A DNA stretch of 64,000 nucleotides from Collybia mongolica. Lineage: Eukaryota; Basidiomycota; Agaricomycetes; Agaricales; Clitocybaceae. This document shows positions 10,680-19,486 of this stretch, in pieces. Where the stretch lies: positions 1,364,001-1,428,000 of the forward strand of contig JAAXNY010000008.1 in NCBI GenBank assembly GCA_013420905.1. The letters are read 5' to 3'. The position numbers were made by a program, and so were the translations under genes. The notes beneath the pieces are model-generated. The model did not search any database and had not been told where the DNA came from. It saw only the letters and a program-made list of their open reading frames with translations. The first letter of the stretch is position 1. Each line of letters starts with the position of its first letter.

Positions 10680-11410
10680 AAGATATTGAACATTATAGAT
10701 TCTAGGAGCATCCACATTGACTTGTTTGGCTATGCTTATGGCCAAGTAATATATAAATGTGATATTAAAATAGATATAACAAGAGATTATAATCAAATTT
10801 GGAAAGGTACAAACAATATAAATATACATTTCCTGGTGTACCCCCTCCATAGGTCTAGGAGTAGTAGCAATTTCAATTGTCTCTGTTAGCCTAGTATTTG
10901 CTGAGATATGCATCATCTATAATGTGGGGACCTCATTAATATTGTTTGTTTGGCCAGATGTGTGGTGAAATGATATACAGACAGTATTCATGTACAATAT
11001 GTAGCAAGAAATTTGTTGTTGATAAGGTTTAGAAAAATAAAAACAAATTCAAACACTTACAAACATATACACAAGGTACTACTTCACCATATCTAACACT
11101 AGCAATTTAAATTACATCCATAGGCCTTGTTGTTGTTGAGATATGCAATGATTTATATTGTGGGAACTTTGATGGTATTGTTTGTTTGGCTAGCTGTGTG
11201 GCAAACTTGTACACAAACTTGATATTCATTTGTAACATGCTTGTAGTGAGAGAGCTGCTTTTGATCATGATGTTTGAAGGTGTACAAACAAATACAAATA
11301 CATACAAATATCTACATTGGGTAGCCCCTCACCATATCTAGTAGTAGCAATTTAAATTACATCCATAGGTCTTGTCATTGTTGAGATATGCAATGTTTTG
11401 TATTGTGGGA
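10680..11410. repeat. Three degenerate tandem units of about 240 bp
   Basis: The landmark GAGATATGCA recurs at 10902, 11138 and 11382, each time preceded by a variant of AGTAGCAATTTAAATT and followed by a variant of TATTGTGGG. TTGTTTGGC lies at corresponding positions (10724, 10949, 11188). Units are about 236 and 244 bp apart and AT-rich. No coding potential is seen. Confidence 0.7.
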
Positions 11411-11444
11411 AAAGTTTGACCCAAAGCGGAATAAGTGTCTTGTA

Positions 11445-12704
11445 ATCGTGCTTACGTTTGTCAACTACGCTGTTAGCTCTAACAAGCTTATTACTACCCA
11501 TGCCTTCGGCATGGGGGGGTGGCTTGTCCATTCTGAGGGCAAAATTATATTTATACAAATATATAAAGGGAGTTCCAGATATATGGTCACTGGAGTGTGG
11601 ATTGCAGTTGGCCACAAATGGCGTTGATTTTTTTCCCCCATACCACAGGCTCCCAGAAGCTCCCCTATATGTTTGGAATTTTTTTGCAGATTTGAGACTC
11701 CCAAAATGATGGTTTTCCCAGCCCAAAATAGTGGATCTGAGTGATTCTGGCAAAATCCTTGGCCTAAATATAGCAGATTTCAGACCTTCCTTGAGGATTT
11801 CTTTCAAGTAATGGGTCACTGGTTCATTTGATCTGTTTCAGTTTGAGAAGAGCCAGAGCCCAGATTCACAATCCTCAGGAAGCACTAAAAAAAACTTGGT
11901 CCTAGTATGGCAAGAATTGTCATGTTTTTTTTTCCATATGCTTTATGTTTAATGACATAAGCCCTGGCCCATATAGTGGATTTGAGTCCCATTCTGGCAA
12001 AAAACTTTTCCAAACATATAGGGGAGCTTCCAGGGGCCTCATACCACTCTAAGGAACAACTGTAAAATTGAAATTTACAACAAATTACATTGGTATTTCA
12101 GAAGAGATTCATCTGCTTCATTCTTATTTTTACTGTGGCAAGAATAGATGATGACTCATTATTAGGGCTTTTGGTTTTGTAAATGAGATGGTAATTAGTC
12201 TCACAACAAATACATGTGATATGTTCCTGCCTACAATCAAGGCACTCTCTAGATTGCATATAATCATATATATTTCCCTGTATACCTCAATTGAGCCTCA
12301 AAAATGCATGCTTTGATAAGTATTTTGTAATCAACAGGCTATGGCCATGGAACTTTATTCAATTGATTTGACCTTTCTAGAATATTTTATGAGAGGGGAG
12401 AAAGAAGAATGACACCACTTCCAGATCCCAGCAACAAATGGACACATGAGCTAGTAGTTAGAAGCCTGAGGGCACACATTTTACAAATTTGATGCTGGAC
12501 GCTTTTTGGTCACATGACTAAATGATGTGTCTGATGGCAAATGCCGCCTGCTTCTGTTTCAGGCATCCGTTCAATATTTGTCATCTTTTTTTGATTAGTC
12601 ATATTTTTAGTCAGCAAACGAAATTATGAGTCAGCAAAGCTAGGGTCAAAACACCCAGCTGTTTTAATGTATAGGACAGCGTAGTTGACAAACGTAAGCA
12701 TGAT
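11445..12704. mobile_element. Non-autonomous DNA element with 29-bp terminal inverted repeats and TA duplication
   Basis: The left end reads ATCGTGCTTACGTTTGTCAA and continues CTACGCTGT (to 11473). The right end (12676-12704) is its reverse complement with one mismatch. TA flanks both ends (11443-11444, 12705-12706), as in Tc1/mariner-type insertions. No transposase frame is present in the 1260 bp. A second internal inverted repeat (11656-11678 with 12008-12030, part of longer imperfect arms) would allow a large hairpin. The superfamily assignment is tentative because the terminal bases are not diagnostic. Confidence 0.65.
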
Positions 12705-12841
12705 TATGCAGTGGACAGTTTTTAATTAATTCTTGAGATATCCCAAGGAAAACACCAATTAACTCGAAATTATGATATTAAATACAGCTTATGTTAGCAG
12801 TTGCCTTTTTTGCTCGAAATCCGCGTGTCAGCTAATTTTGA

Positions 12842-13045
12842 TTCCCACAGTTAGAAAAATATTTCCACGACTACAAAGTCTTACTGATGTACTTCAAAAT
12901 GTTTACTGATCATGTTCTAATGAAATCTTGGAACACTTCAAACTTACTAACCGTGGGAAAAACAACACTGGATCTTGTTGGGTACGCTGAATTTTCCCCG
13001 CAAACCCAGGATGATGAACGAGTTACTTATGTAAACATAAGGACT
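12842..13045 (-). repeat. Repeat joined to old Gypsy integrase, inverted partner of 28365
   Basis: Its reverse complement (ACGAGTCCTTATGTTTAC onward) matches 28365-28545, except for an insertion of about 40 bp. Both copies abut old Gypsy sequence, at 13046 and 28365. ACAAGTCCTTATG also occurs at 8407, at the point where the outer Copia gag is lost. Confidence 0.7.
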
Positions 13046-13395
13046 CGTAACATGACCAAGGTACAAACATGCCGCCCCCAAGGCTGTGATTGTTGTGTGC
13101 ATTTCAATGAAGTGCACATGCTTCCCTACTGAGTTGACAACTACCATGATTGCATCATACCCCTGCAATTCTGGCAACTCTGTGATGAAGGTGACACTCA
13201 CAACATCCCATTGTCCTTCTGGTACTGGTAATGGCTTGAGTTCACCAATTGGGGCCGAACATTGTGGTTTTGCCCTTAGACATAGGTTGCATGTCTTGCA
13301 GTACTCCCCAATGTAGTGCGATGTCTGTGGCCACCAGTAGTTGCATGATATGAGTTCCAGAGTCTTCCATTGTCTGGCATGGCTAGCAATCTGCG
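13046..13395 (-). pseudogene. Old Gypsy pol, integrase segment, cut by young Gypsy
   Basis: The minus-strand reading VTFITELPELQGYDAIMVVV aligns with the young Gypsy integrase (VDFIVELPESQGHDAIMVVV). Upstream, the zinc-finger/HHCC region runs into 13395, where the young Gypsy interrupts it. It resumes at 19487 after the CTGCG target duplication. Numerous transitions and a lack of CpG mark it as old. Confidence 0.85.
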
Positions 13396-13400
13396 TGTAA
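13396..13400. other. Insertion junction of young Gypsy in old integrase
   Basis: The pentamer CTGCG precedes the LTR at 13391-13395 and follows the right LTR at 19487-19491. Removing the element and one pentamer restores the old integrase reading on the minus strand. Confidence 0.9.
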
Positions 13401-13810
13401 GGGCAACTCCGGCGGAGTGCGCGCGAACTTAGTAGAGCGGGCCGACGCTGGTGGAGGGGATCCTAAGAGATGTATTCACTTGTACGACATATGTGCTACT
13501 CACCTGGTGGAGGGGATCCTAAGAGAATTCTCTGAGGAGCCTCCATCAGGGGGGTGTGCTATATACCTAGTACTACATTAAATACACGTTCCCGGTGCGG
13601 TACAACGACACGCGTTGGGTTAGCGAAGGTCACGTGACCGTGCCCTTGATAGTCCGAACAAGTGCGAAGTCCGGCGGCGAACTGCGCGCGAAGTAGAGAG
13701 TGGGGGTGCGTGTGGGCGTAGGTAATGAACGTGCGATGTAGTGAATGTAATGGAGTGAGCGCGAAGTAAGCAGATCGGCGAAGTAAGGCGGAAATGGAGT
13801 TCCCCTTACA
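13396..13810 (-). repeat. Young Gypsy 3' LTR
   Basis: It is 415 bp with TG...CA ends and indistinguishable by eye from 19072-19486. The rc of 13811-13820 next to it (GGGGGGTAA) is the polypurine tract. Confidence 0.95.
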
Positions 13811-13821
13811 TTACCCCCCTT

Positions 13822-16800
13822 CTAGGTTTGCGTGTCTTCACGCCGGCGTTGGAACGGGATCTGTGCGAATTGGACGCGTTGTACGAGTCGCGGTGCTCCG
13901 GGGTTGCGTCTGTAGAATTCGGCGACCAACTCGTCCGCATTCACCTTGTCGGCGGGTTCCCAGGTGTTCTGTTCGTAGCTGTAGCCCTTCCAGGCGACCA
14001 GGTACTGCAGCTTGTTCCTGTAAATCCGGCTGTCCATGATCTCCTGAACCTCATAATGTACCTCGCCGTCTATGAGAGTGGGTTCAGGGACTTCGGTGAC
14101 CGTTCTACCGGGTATTGGGTCGTGCGGCGCGGGTAGGAGTTTGACAACATGGAAGACCGGGTGGATGCGCGATAGCGCCGGCGGAAGTTTGAGGCGGTAG
14201 GCGTGCGATCCAACCTTGGCTTCGATGGGGTAGGGCCCGATGTAGCGGTGAGCCAGTTTCTGCGACGGTCGAGTGATACGAATGTCGCGCGAATCCAAAT
14301 ACATCCGGTCTCCAACCTGGTAGTCGGGTGTTGGGTTTCGGCGGCGATTGTAGTACATCGCCATCTCGTCCTTGGCTTTGGCTAATGCGGCGCGGGCTTC
14401 CTCGAGGGTGTCCTTCATTCGGTTGCGGAATTCGTTCGCGGTTTCCAGCCGGGATGGTGCGGTCTGTGGTTCGAAGCCCATGCGTGGATGTCGACCGGTG
14501 TCCAGGAAGAACGGCGAGTGCTGTGTCGAGGAGTGGACGTGGTTATTGTACTGGAATTCGGCGAGCGGTAAAAGGTCGACCCAGTTGTCCTGTCGCTCGC
14601 TGATGAATAACCGGAGATACTGTTCCAGTTCCTGGTTCACTCGCTCGGTCTGTCCGTCTGTCTGTGGGTGGTACGCCGTAGACGCTGTGAGTTTAATATC
14701 AAGCATGCGATATAACTCCCTTGTGAATTCCGCCACGAACTGTACCCCTCGGTCGGAGACCATAGCCTTCGGTAAGCCGTGCAACTTCCACACATGCTGG
14801 AGGTAAAGCCTCGCCGATCCAAGCGCGGTAATTGTCGTTGTGGTTGGGATGAAGTGCGCGCGTTTACCCACCGTGTCCACCACTACCATGATCGCATCAT
14901 GCCCTTGCGACTCGGGGAGTTCCACGATGAAATCCACACTTGCGACGTCCCAGCGACCTTCCGGAATCGGCAGCGGTTTAAGTTCGCCGCTTGGAAGTTG
15001 ACGCTGAGCCTTCGTTCGGAGACAGAGGTCGCATGTCTTGCAGTATTCGCCGATGTAGCGCGACATTTGAGGCCACCAGTAATTGCGCGATACGAGTTCC
15101 AACGTCTTCCATCTTCCGGCGTGTCCCGCAATTCGCGAATCGTGATGTTGCGCAACTATACGTCTGCGAAGGTCAGCGTGTTTTGGGACGTAGATGCGAT
15201 CGCGGAAATACAGCAACTCCTGCGCTTCCCTCCACTCTGCGCTCCGAACCGATTTTCCTGCGGACTTCTTCAACTCCTGCGCTGCCTTCACCACCGCTTC
15301 CTCCTGATGTCCCTCGCGATTGCCTCTCCGAATATCCCGCAGAATGTCCCTTTCCTCTCCTTCCACGACCATTCCTTCCAGCGCGCGGATTGTGAACAAC
15401 TCCGGTTTGAGGAGGACTAGATCGCGGTTATCCTCGTTTCCATCGCTGTGGTCCGCTCGGCGAGATAGCGCGTCTGGCTTACCCATACTTCGTCCGGGCT
15501 TGTGGTGCAGCGAGAAGTTGAATCGGGAGAGGTACAGTGACCACCTGGCCTGTCTCCGATTTAGCTTCTGGGACGTCCGGAAGTACTCTAGATTTTTGTG
15601 GTCTGTCCAGATCTCGAAGTCGTGTCGCGCGCCTTCAAGGAAGTGTCGCCATTCTTCGAGTGCGCGAATGATGGCGAGCATTTCCTTGTCGTGTATCTCG
15701 TAATTCCGCTCGACCGCGTTGAGGCTCTTTGACGAAAACGCGATCGGGTGCCACTTGTCGTCCTCCGGGCTGAGTTGCGAAAGTACTGCGCCGGTCGCGA
15801 AATCCGAACTATCTGCCTCCACCCTAAACGGCCGGTTGTCGTCTGCGAACATCAGTACCGGTTTAGACGACACCGCTTCCTTCAACCCTTCGAATGCCTC
15901 CTGCTCCGACTCACCCCACTTCCAAGGCACGTCTTTACCAGTGAGATCAAACAATGGCCGCGCAATATGGGAGAAGTCGCGAATGAACCGCCGATAGAAG
16001 TTCGTGAAGCCCAAGAAGGACTGCACTTGCTTCTTGTTCGTGGGTGTTGGCCATTCCGCTACTCCGGCAACCTTGACCGGGTCCATCTCCGCCTGCCCCT
16101 CCGAGATAATGAGCCCCAGATACTCGATTCGGGTCTTCTCGAATTCGCATTTGTCCAGTCGCAGGTACAGTTTATGTTCGCGGAGTCGCTGGAGAACTAA
16201 CCTCGTAATTCGGCGGTGTTCGGCGAGTGTCTTTGTGTAGATTAGAATATCATCGATGTAGACACATACCACTCCTTCCATGATGAGATCGTGGAATATC
16301 TCGTTCATCATGGTTTGGAACGTTGCCGGCGAGTTAGTGAGACCAAAGAACATTACCAGGGGCTCAAACATTCCGCGGTTTGTGCGAAATGCGGCCTTCC
16401 ACTCATCACCTTCCTTAATTCGGACGTTGTTGTATCCCCAGCGAACGTCGAATTTGGAGAAGTATTTCGCTCCCCGAAGATTGTTGACGAGGTCGGAGAT
16501 GAGTGGGAGTGGGTATTTGTTCTTGATCGTCAGCGAATTGAGAACGCGGTAGTCCTGTACCGGGCGTAGCGAACCGTCCTTCTTCTTGATAAAGAAGAAC
16601 GGCGAAGCCATTGGCGATTTGGAGGGGCGGATCCGACCAGAGGCGAGGTTCTCCTCGAGGAACTTGTCCAACTCTGCTTGTTCGGCGACTGAGAGCGGGT
16701 AGACCTTGCAGGATTTCCCTTCTGCGTCGCGGACGAGTTCGATCGCGTGGTCCCACGGTCGGCGATCTGGGAGAGCGTCGAAGGACGTCTTGGAGAACAC

Positions 16801-17502
16801 ATCCTCAAATTCGTGGACGTGCGCCGGTGCTAGATCAAAGAACGTCTTGGGTTGCGCATTACGATCAAAGGAGTCTGCGATCTGCTGGGACGCGTTCTTC
16901 CGGGCTTCTGTTTGGATCTTTTCCGCTAGTCGCTGCGAGATGGTTTGGGTTGTCCAAATCTCTTCCGGTGCCTTCTGAAACTGTCCTGGTTCGCCGATGT
17001 TGACCACGAAGATACGGTCGCCCTCTTCGATGCAATCTTCAAGGGCGATATCTCCTTCATGCTCAGAGTCGGGAACCTCTCCAATTTCTGTTTCTGGTTC
17101 GGGCATGGGTCCTGCGCGACAGGCGTTGATGCGGGCCTCCAATTTACGCTTCTCCGCCTTTTCCGATTTAACCTCGTTCGCGCAGGTCCGACATTTGTCG
17201 GGACAGCGACTCATCTTCACCTCGTTGGTCTGCCAGTTGATCTCCGGGTTGTGCTCCTGCAACCAAGTGTAGCCCAGTATGAGATCCTGCTTCCCTAGGC
17301 TGGTGACTGCGAAGTGGGTGCGTTCTGAGTGACCGTTGTACCGGAGGATGAGGTCTACGATCTCCGAAATAGACCCGTTCTCGTTCGGAGTGCCATCGAC
17401 GTTGAACACCGGAATAGTGCGAACTAGCTTGCGCGAGGTCAACCTGTTCCTCCGCACGAATTCAGAATCGATGAAAAGGCCCGTTGCTCCCGAGTCTACC
17501 AA
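13822..17502 (-). CDS. Young Gypsy Pol: protease, RT, RNase H, integrase, chromodomain
   Basis: The open frame is 1226 codons. In order: aspartic protease (VDSGATGLFI), reverse transcriptase with YIDD in CVYIDDILIYT, RNase H (VEADSSDFATG, then EIHDKEMLAIIRALEEWRH), the integrase zinc finger (H-x-H...CKTCDLC), the integrase catalytic core (VDFIVELPESQGHD, then SDRGVQFVAEFTRELYR, then YHPQTDGQTERVNQELE) and a chromodomain ending YLVAWKGYSYEQNTWEPAD. Chromodomains guide such elements to heterochromatin, which fits its landing inside an older Gypsy. In reality Pol is probably made as a Gag-Pol fusion by -1 frameshifting. The pol frame is open upstream to the frameshift site near 17790 except for a TGA at 17617-17619. 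Start 17502 is only the first usable codon after that stop. Confidence 0.92.
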   Translation of the reverse strand: MVDSGATGLFIDSEFVRRNRLTSRKLVRTIPVFNVDGTPNENGSISEIVDLILRYNGHSERTHFAVTSLGKQDLILGYTWLQEHNPEINWQTNEVKMSRCPDKCRTCANEVKSEKAEKRKLEARINACRAGPMPEPETEIGEVPDSEHEGDIALEDCIEEGDRIFVVNIGEPGQFQKAPEEIWTTQTISQRLAEKIQTEARKNASQQIADSFDRNAQPKTFFDLAPAHVHEFEDVFSKTSFDALPDRRPWDHAIELVRDAEGKSCKVYPLSVAEQAELDKFLEENLASGRIRPSKSPMASPFFFIKKKDGSLRPVQDYRVLNSLTIKNKYPLPLISDLVNNLRGAKYFSKFDVRWGYNNVRIKEGDEWKAAFRTNRGMFEPLVMFFGLTNSPATFQTMMNEIFHDLIMEGVVCVYIDDILIYTKTLAEHRRITRLVLQRLREHKLYLRLDKCEFEKTRIEYLGLIISEGQAEMDPVKVAGVAEWPTPTNKKQVQSFLGFTNFYRRFIRDFSHIARPLFDLTGKDVPWKWGESEQEAFEGLKEAVSSKPVLMFADDNRPFRVEADSSDFATGAVLSQLSPEDDKWHPIAFSSKSLNAVERNYEIHDKEMLAIIRALEEWRHFLEGARHDFEIWTDHKNLEYFRTSQKLNRRQARWSLYLSRFNFSLHHKPGRSMGKPDALSRRADHSDGNEDNRDLVLLKPELFTIRALEGMVVEGEERDILRDIRRGNREGHQEEAVVKAAQELKKSAGKSVRSAEWREAQELLYFRDRIYVPKHADLRRRIVAQHHDSRIAGHAGRWKTLELVSRNYWWPQMSRYIGEYCKTCDLCLRTKAQRQLPSGELKPLPIPEGRWDVASVDFIVELPESQGHDAIMVVVDTVGKRAHFIPTTTTITALGSARLYLQHVWKLHGLPKAMVSDRGVQFVAEFTRELYRMLDIKLTASTAYHPQTDGQTERVNQELEQYLRLFISERQDNWVDLLPLAEFQYNNHVHSSTQHSPFFLDTGRHPRMGFEPQTAPSRLETANEFRNRMKDTLEEARAALAKAKDEMAMYYNRRRNPTPDYQVGDRMYLDSRDIRITRPSQKLAHRYIGPYPIEAKVGSHAYRLKLPPALSRIHPVFHVVKLLPAPHDPIPGRTVTEVPEPTLIDGEVHYEVQEIMDSRIYRNKLQYLVAWKGYSYEQNTWEPADKVNADELVAEFYRRNPGAPRLVQRVQFAQIPFQRRREDTQT

Positions 17503-17768
17503 GCTGTTCGTCGCGAATGTCTCGCCTGTGTCGGTCGTCTGAAGTTCAATCTTGAGCTTCAGCGAGCGAGTGCTGGGGGTGGCGGCGACTACGAATCGCT
17601 TGGGTAGAGCTCGTTCTCATCGGGGGAGTCTCTGGCGCGGCGGTTTAGGGACGGGGATGGTATCTTGTACGGCTTCTGTAGTAGTTTCGGGTGTTTGGGA
17701 AATTTCAATTGTGTTCTCAACTTCTAAACACGCGAACCTATTTACAGATGACAGCGAGGGCGTACTGT

Positions 17769-18911
17769 TCACTCGCTGTCCGCTACAAAACCCTCTTCTT
17801 CCGCCGGCGGTTCGACTCGTGCGTCTATCATCGCGAAGATGTGCTGCGCGAACTCATGCTGCTCCTCCATTGACATGAACCGCGTGTCGTAGCGGAGGGG
17901 GCAGTCCTTCCGGAAATGGCCCGGCTGCTTACATCGGTGGCAGGTCTCGATGTTCGTTCGAGCCCTCCGCATCGCGTCTACATCCATCGGAACTGGTGGA
18001 GGGAGAGCAGGGGGCGGCGGAGGTGGTGGTGGCGCCATCCGTTGCAGCGTCGGGGCTGAGAAGTGCGGCGGTGCGCGAAACGCCGAGGTAGTGCGTGCGG
18101 GAGGTGCGCGAGCCGCCGGTTTAGTGCTCAGGAAGGCCTCGTTGGTGAGGCGGTTTTCATCGCACTTCATCGCCGCTACATACCACTGTTCCGGCTGATC
18201 GTCCGCTGGTCATCCCACTGCCATCGTCGCGATCTGCGACTGAATCTCCCCGCTCAGTCCCTTCCGGTACTTCACCACAATCGTCAACCCCTCCTTGTAT
18301 CCCGACTTGTCGATGAGATCCCTGAACTCATCCGTGTAGTCGTCCACCGATCGCGATCCTTGGTGGTAGCTGCTCGTTTCCAACCTCGTAATCGCCCGCT
18401 GCGCTTCGCTCTGCACGAAGAAGTTGACCGCGAAGTCGGCGCGGAATAGGGCCCATGTCGCGTACTTCGGGTTCCCGGTAGCGGTCTGGTATCGCATGGC
18501 CCGGTCCGCAAACAGATACGCTCGGCCTTTCTTCATGAAGGTGTACGCCCACCGTACCTGCGTCACTTCATCCGCGAACTGGTGTGGTACAAGATTTATA
18601 TACAGTTCGCATGCGTTAATGAACGCACGCCCTCGTTCGCGCGATCCGTCGAAGTCATCGGGAAGCGATGGCCGGAGTGCCGAAGGTCGTCCCGAATTAA
18701 CGTGGGTCGCGGGGGGAGGTGTTGATACATTATTTACAGGGGCGCTGGGTGCAGGGGTATTGACCGGGGGTGGGGGAGCCGCGGTTTGGAGCGCGATCAG
18801 CGCGTTGATGCTGTTGGTGAGCTTCTTAAGCTGCTCGGCTTGTTCCTCCGCCTTCCTATTGAGATCTCCTACGTCTCGTTCGACGTTATCCATCCTTGTT
18901 TCGGCGTCCAT
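17769..18911 (-). pseudogene. Young Gypsy gag with one in-frame TGA
   Basis: It starts MDAETRMDNVERDVGDLNRK (coiled coil) with a proline-rich linker. The capsid-like retrotransposon gag domain follows (AFINACELYINLVPHQF, then WAYTFMKKGRAY, then DFAVNFFVQSEAQ). The frame meets TGA at 18210-18212 and continues in the same frame (PADDQPEQWYVAAMK) to the zinc knuckle CHRCKQPGHFRKDC and a terminal EEEGFVADSE. The TGA stands where CGA (Arg) would fit, in line with deamination of a CpG cytosine. Without readthrough, particles would lack the nucleocapsid. Confidence 0.85.
17787..17793 (-). promoter_or_regulatory. Predicted -1 ribosomal frameshift site, G GGT TTT, at Gypsy gag-pol border
   Basis: The heptamer GGGTTTT lies in the correct phase (X XXY YYZ) eight codons before the gag stop. 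Slipping back one base enters the pol frame (CSGQRVNSTPSLSSVNRF), which runs on toward the protease. The same heptamer at the same place is kept in the old Gypsy copy at 22091-22097, although that copy has diverged strongly. Confidence 0.6.
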
Positions 18912-19071
18912 CGGCCGGAGTAGGAGTTCCACTTCTAGTTCGGAGGAGGGTGGAGAGGGCGATTCTCGCGCGGTCTTGACGGATTCTGTATCGGAGCTGA
19001 CAGTTTCTGCCGATCGGAATTTGGCAATGGCTGCGGTGAGGTCGCGGTCTCTGCTGGTGAGAGAATTCTAC

Positions 19072-19486
19072 TGTAAGGGCAACTCCGGCGGAGTGCGCGC
19101 GAACTTAGTAGAGCGGGCCGACGCTGGTGGAGGGGATCCTAAGAGATGTATTCACTTGTACGACATATGTGCTACTCACCTGGTGGAGGGGATCCTAAGA
19201 GAATTCTCTGAGGAGCCTCCATCAGGGGGGTGTGCTATATACCTAGTACTACATTAAATACACGTTCCCGGTGCGGTACAACGACACGCGTTGGGTTAGC
19301 GAAGGTCACGTGACCGTGCCCTTGATAGTCCGAACAAGTGCGAAGTCCGGCGGCGAACTGCGCGCGAAGTAGAGAGTGGGGGTGCGTGTGGGCGTAGGTA
19401 ATGAACGTGCGATGTAGTGAATGTAATGGAGTGAGCGCGAAGTAAGCAGATCGGCGAAGTAAGGCGGAAATGGAGTTCCCCTTACA
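19072..19486 (-). repeat. Young Gypsy 5' LTR
   Basis: It is 415 bp and matches 13396-13810. In element orientation it is followed by GTAGAATTCTCTCACC, the expected place of the primer-binding site. Confidence 0.95.

Larger units (their letters stand above)
13396..19486 (-). mobile_element. Young Ty3/Gypsy chromovirus, near full length
   Basis: LTRs of 415 bp at 13396-13810 and 19072-19486 look identical base for base. They share 8-bp inverted ends (TGTAAGGG...CCCTTACA) and are flanked by CTGCG at 13391-13395 and 19487-19491. Gag, protease, reverse transcriptase, RNase H, integrase and a C-terminal chromodomain all lie on the minus strand. The insertion splits the integrase of an older Gypsy. 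Identical LTRs mean a very recent insertion. Two in-frame TGA codons, at 18210-18212 (gag) and 17617-17619 (upstream pol), are the only breaks that I see. Confidence 0.95.

Noticed and set aside
18424..19257. 277-codon plus-strand frame and other long plus-strand frames over 13828-18449
   Set aside because: They are antisense shadows of the G+C-rich young Gypsy gag and pol.
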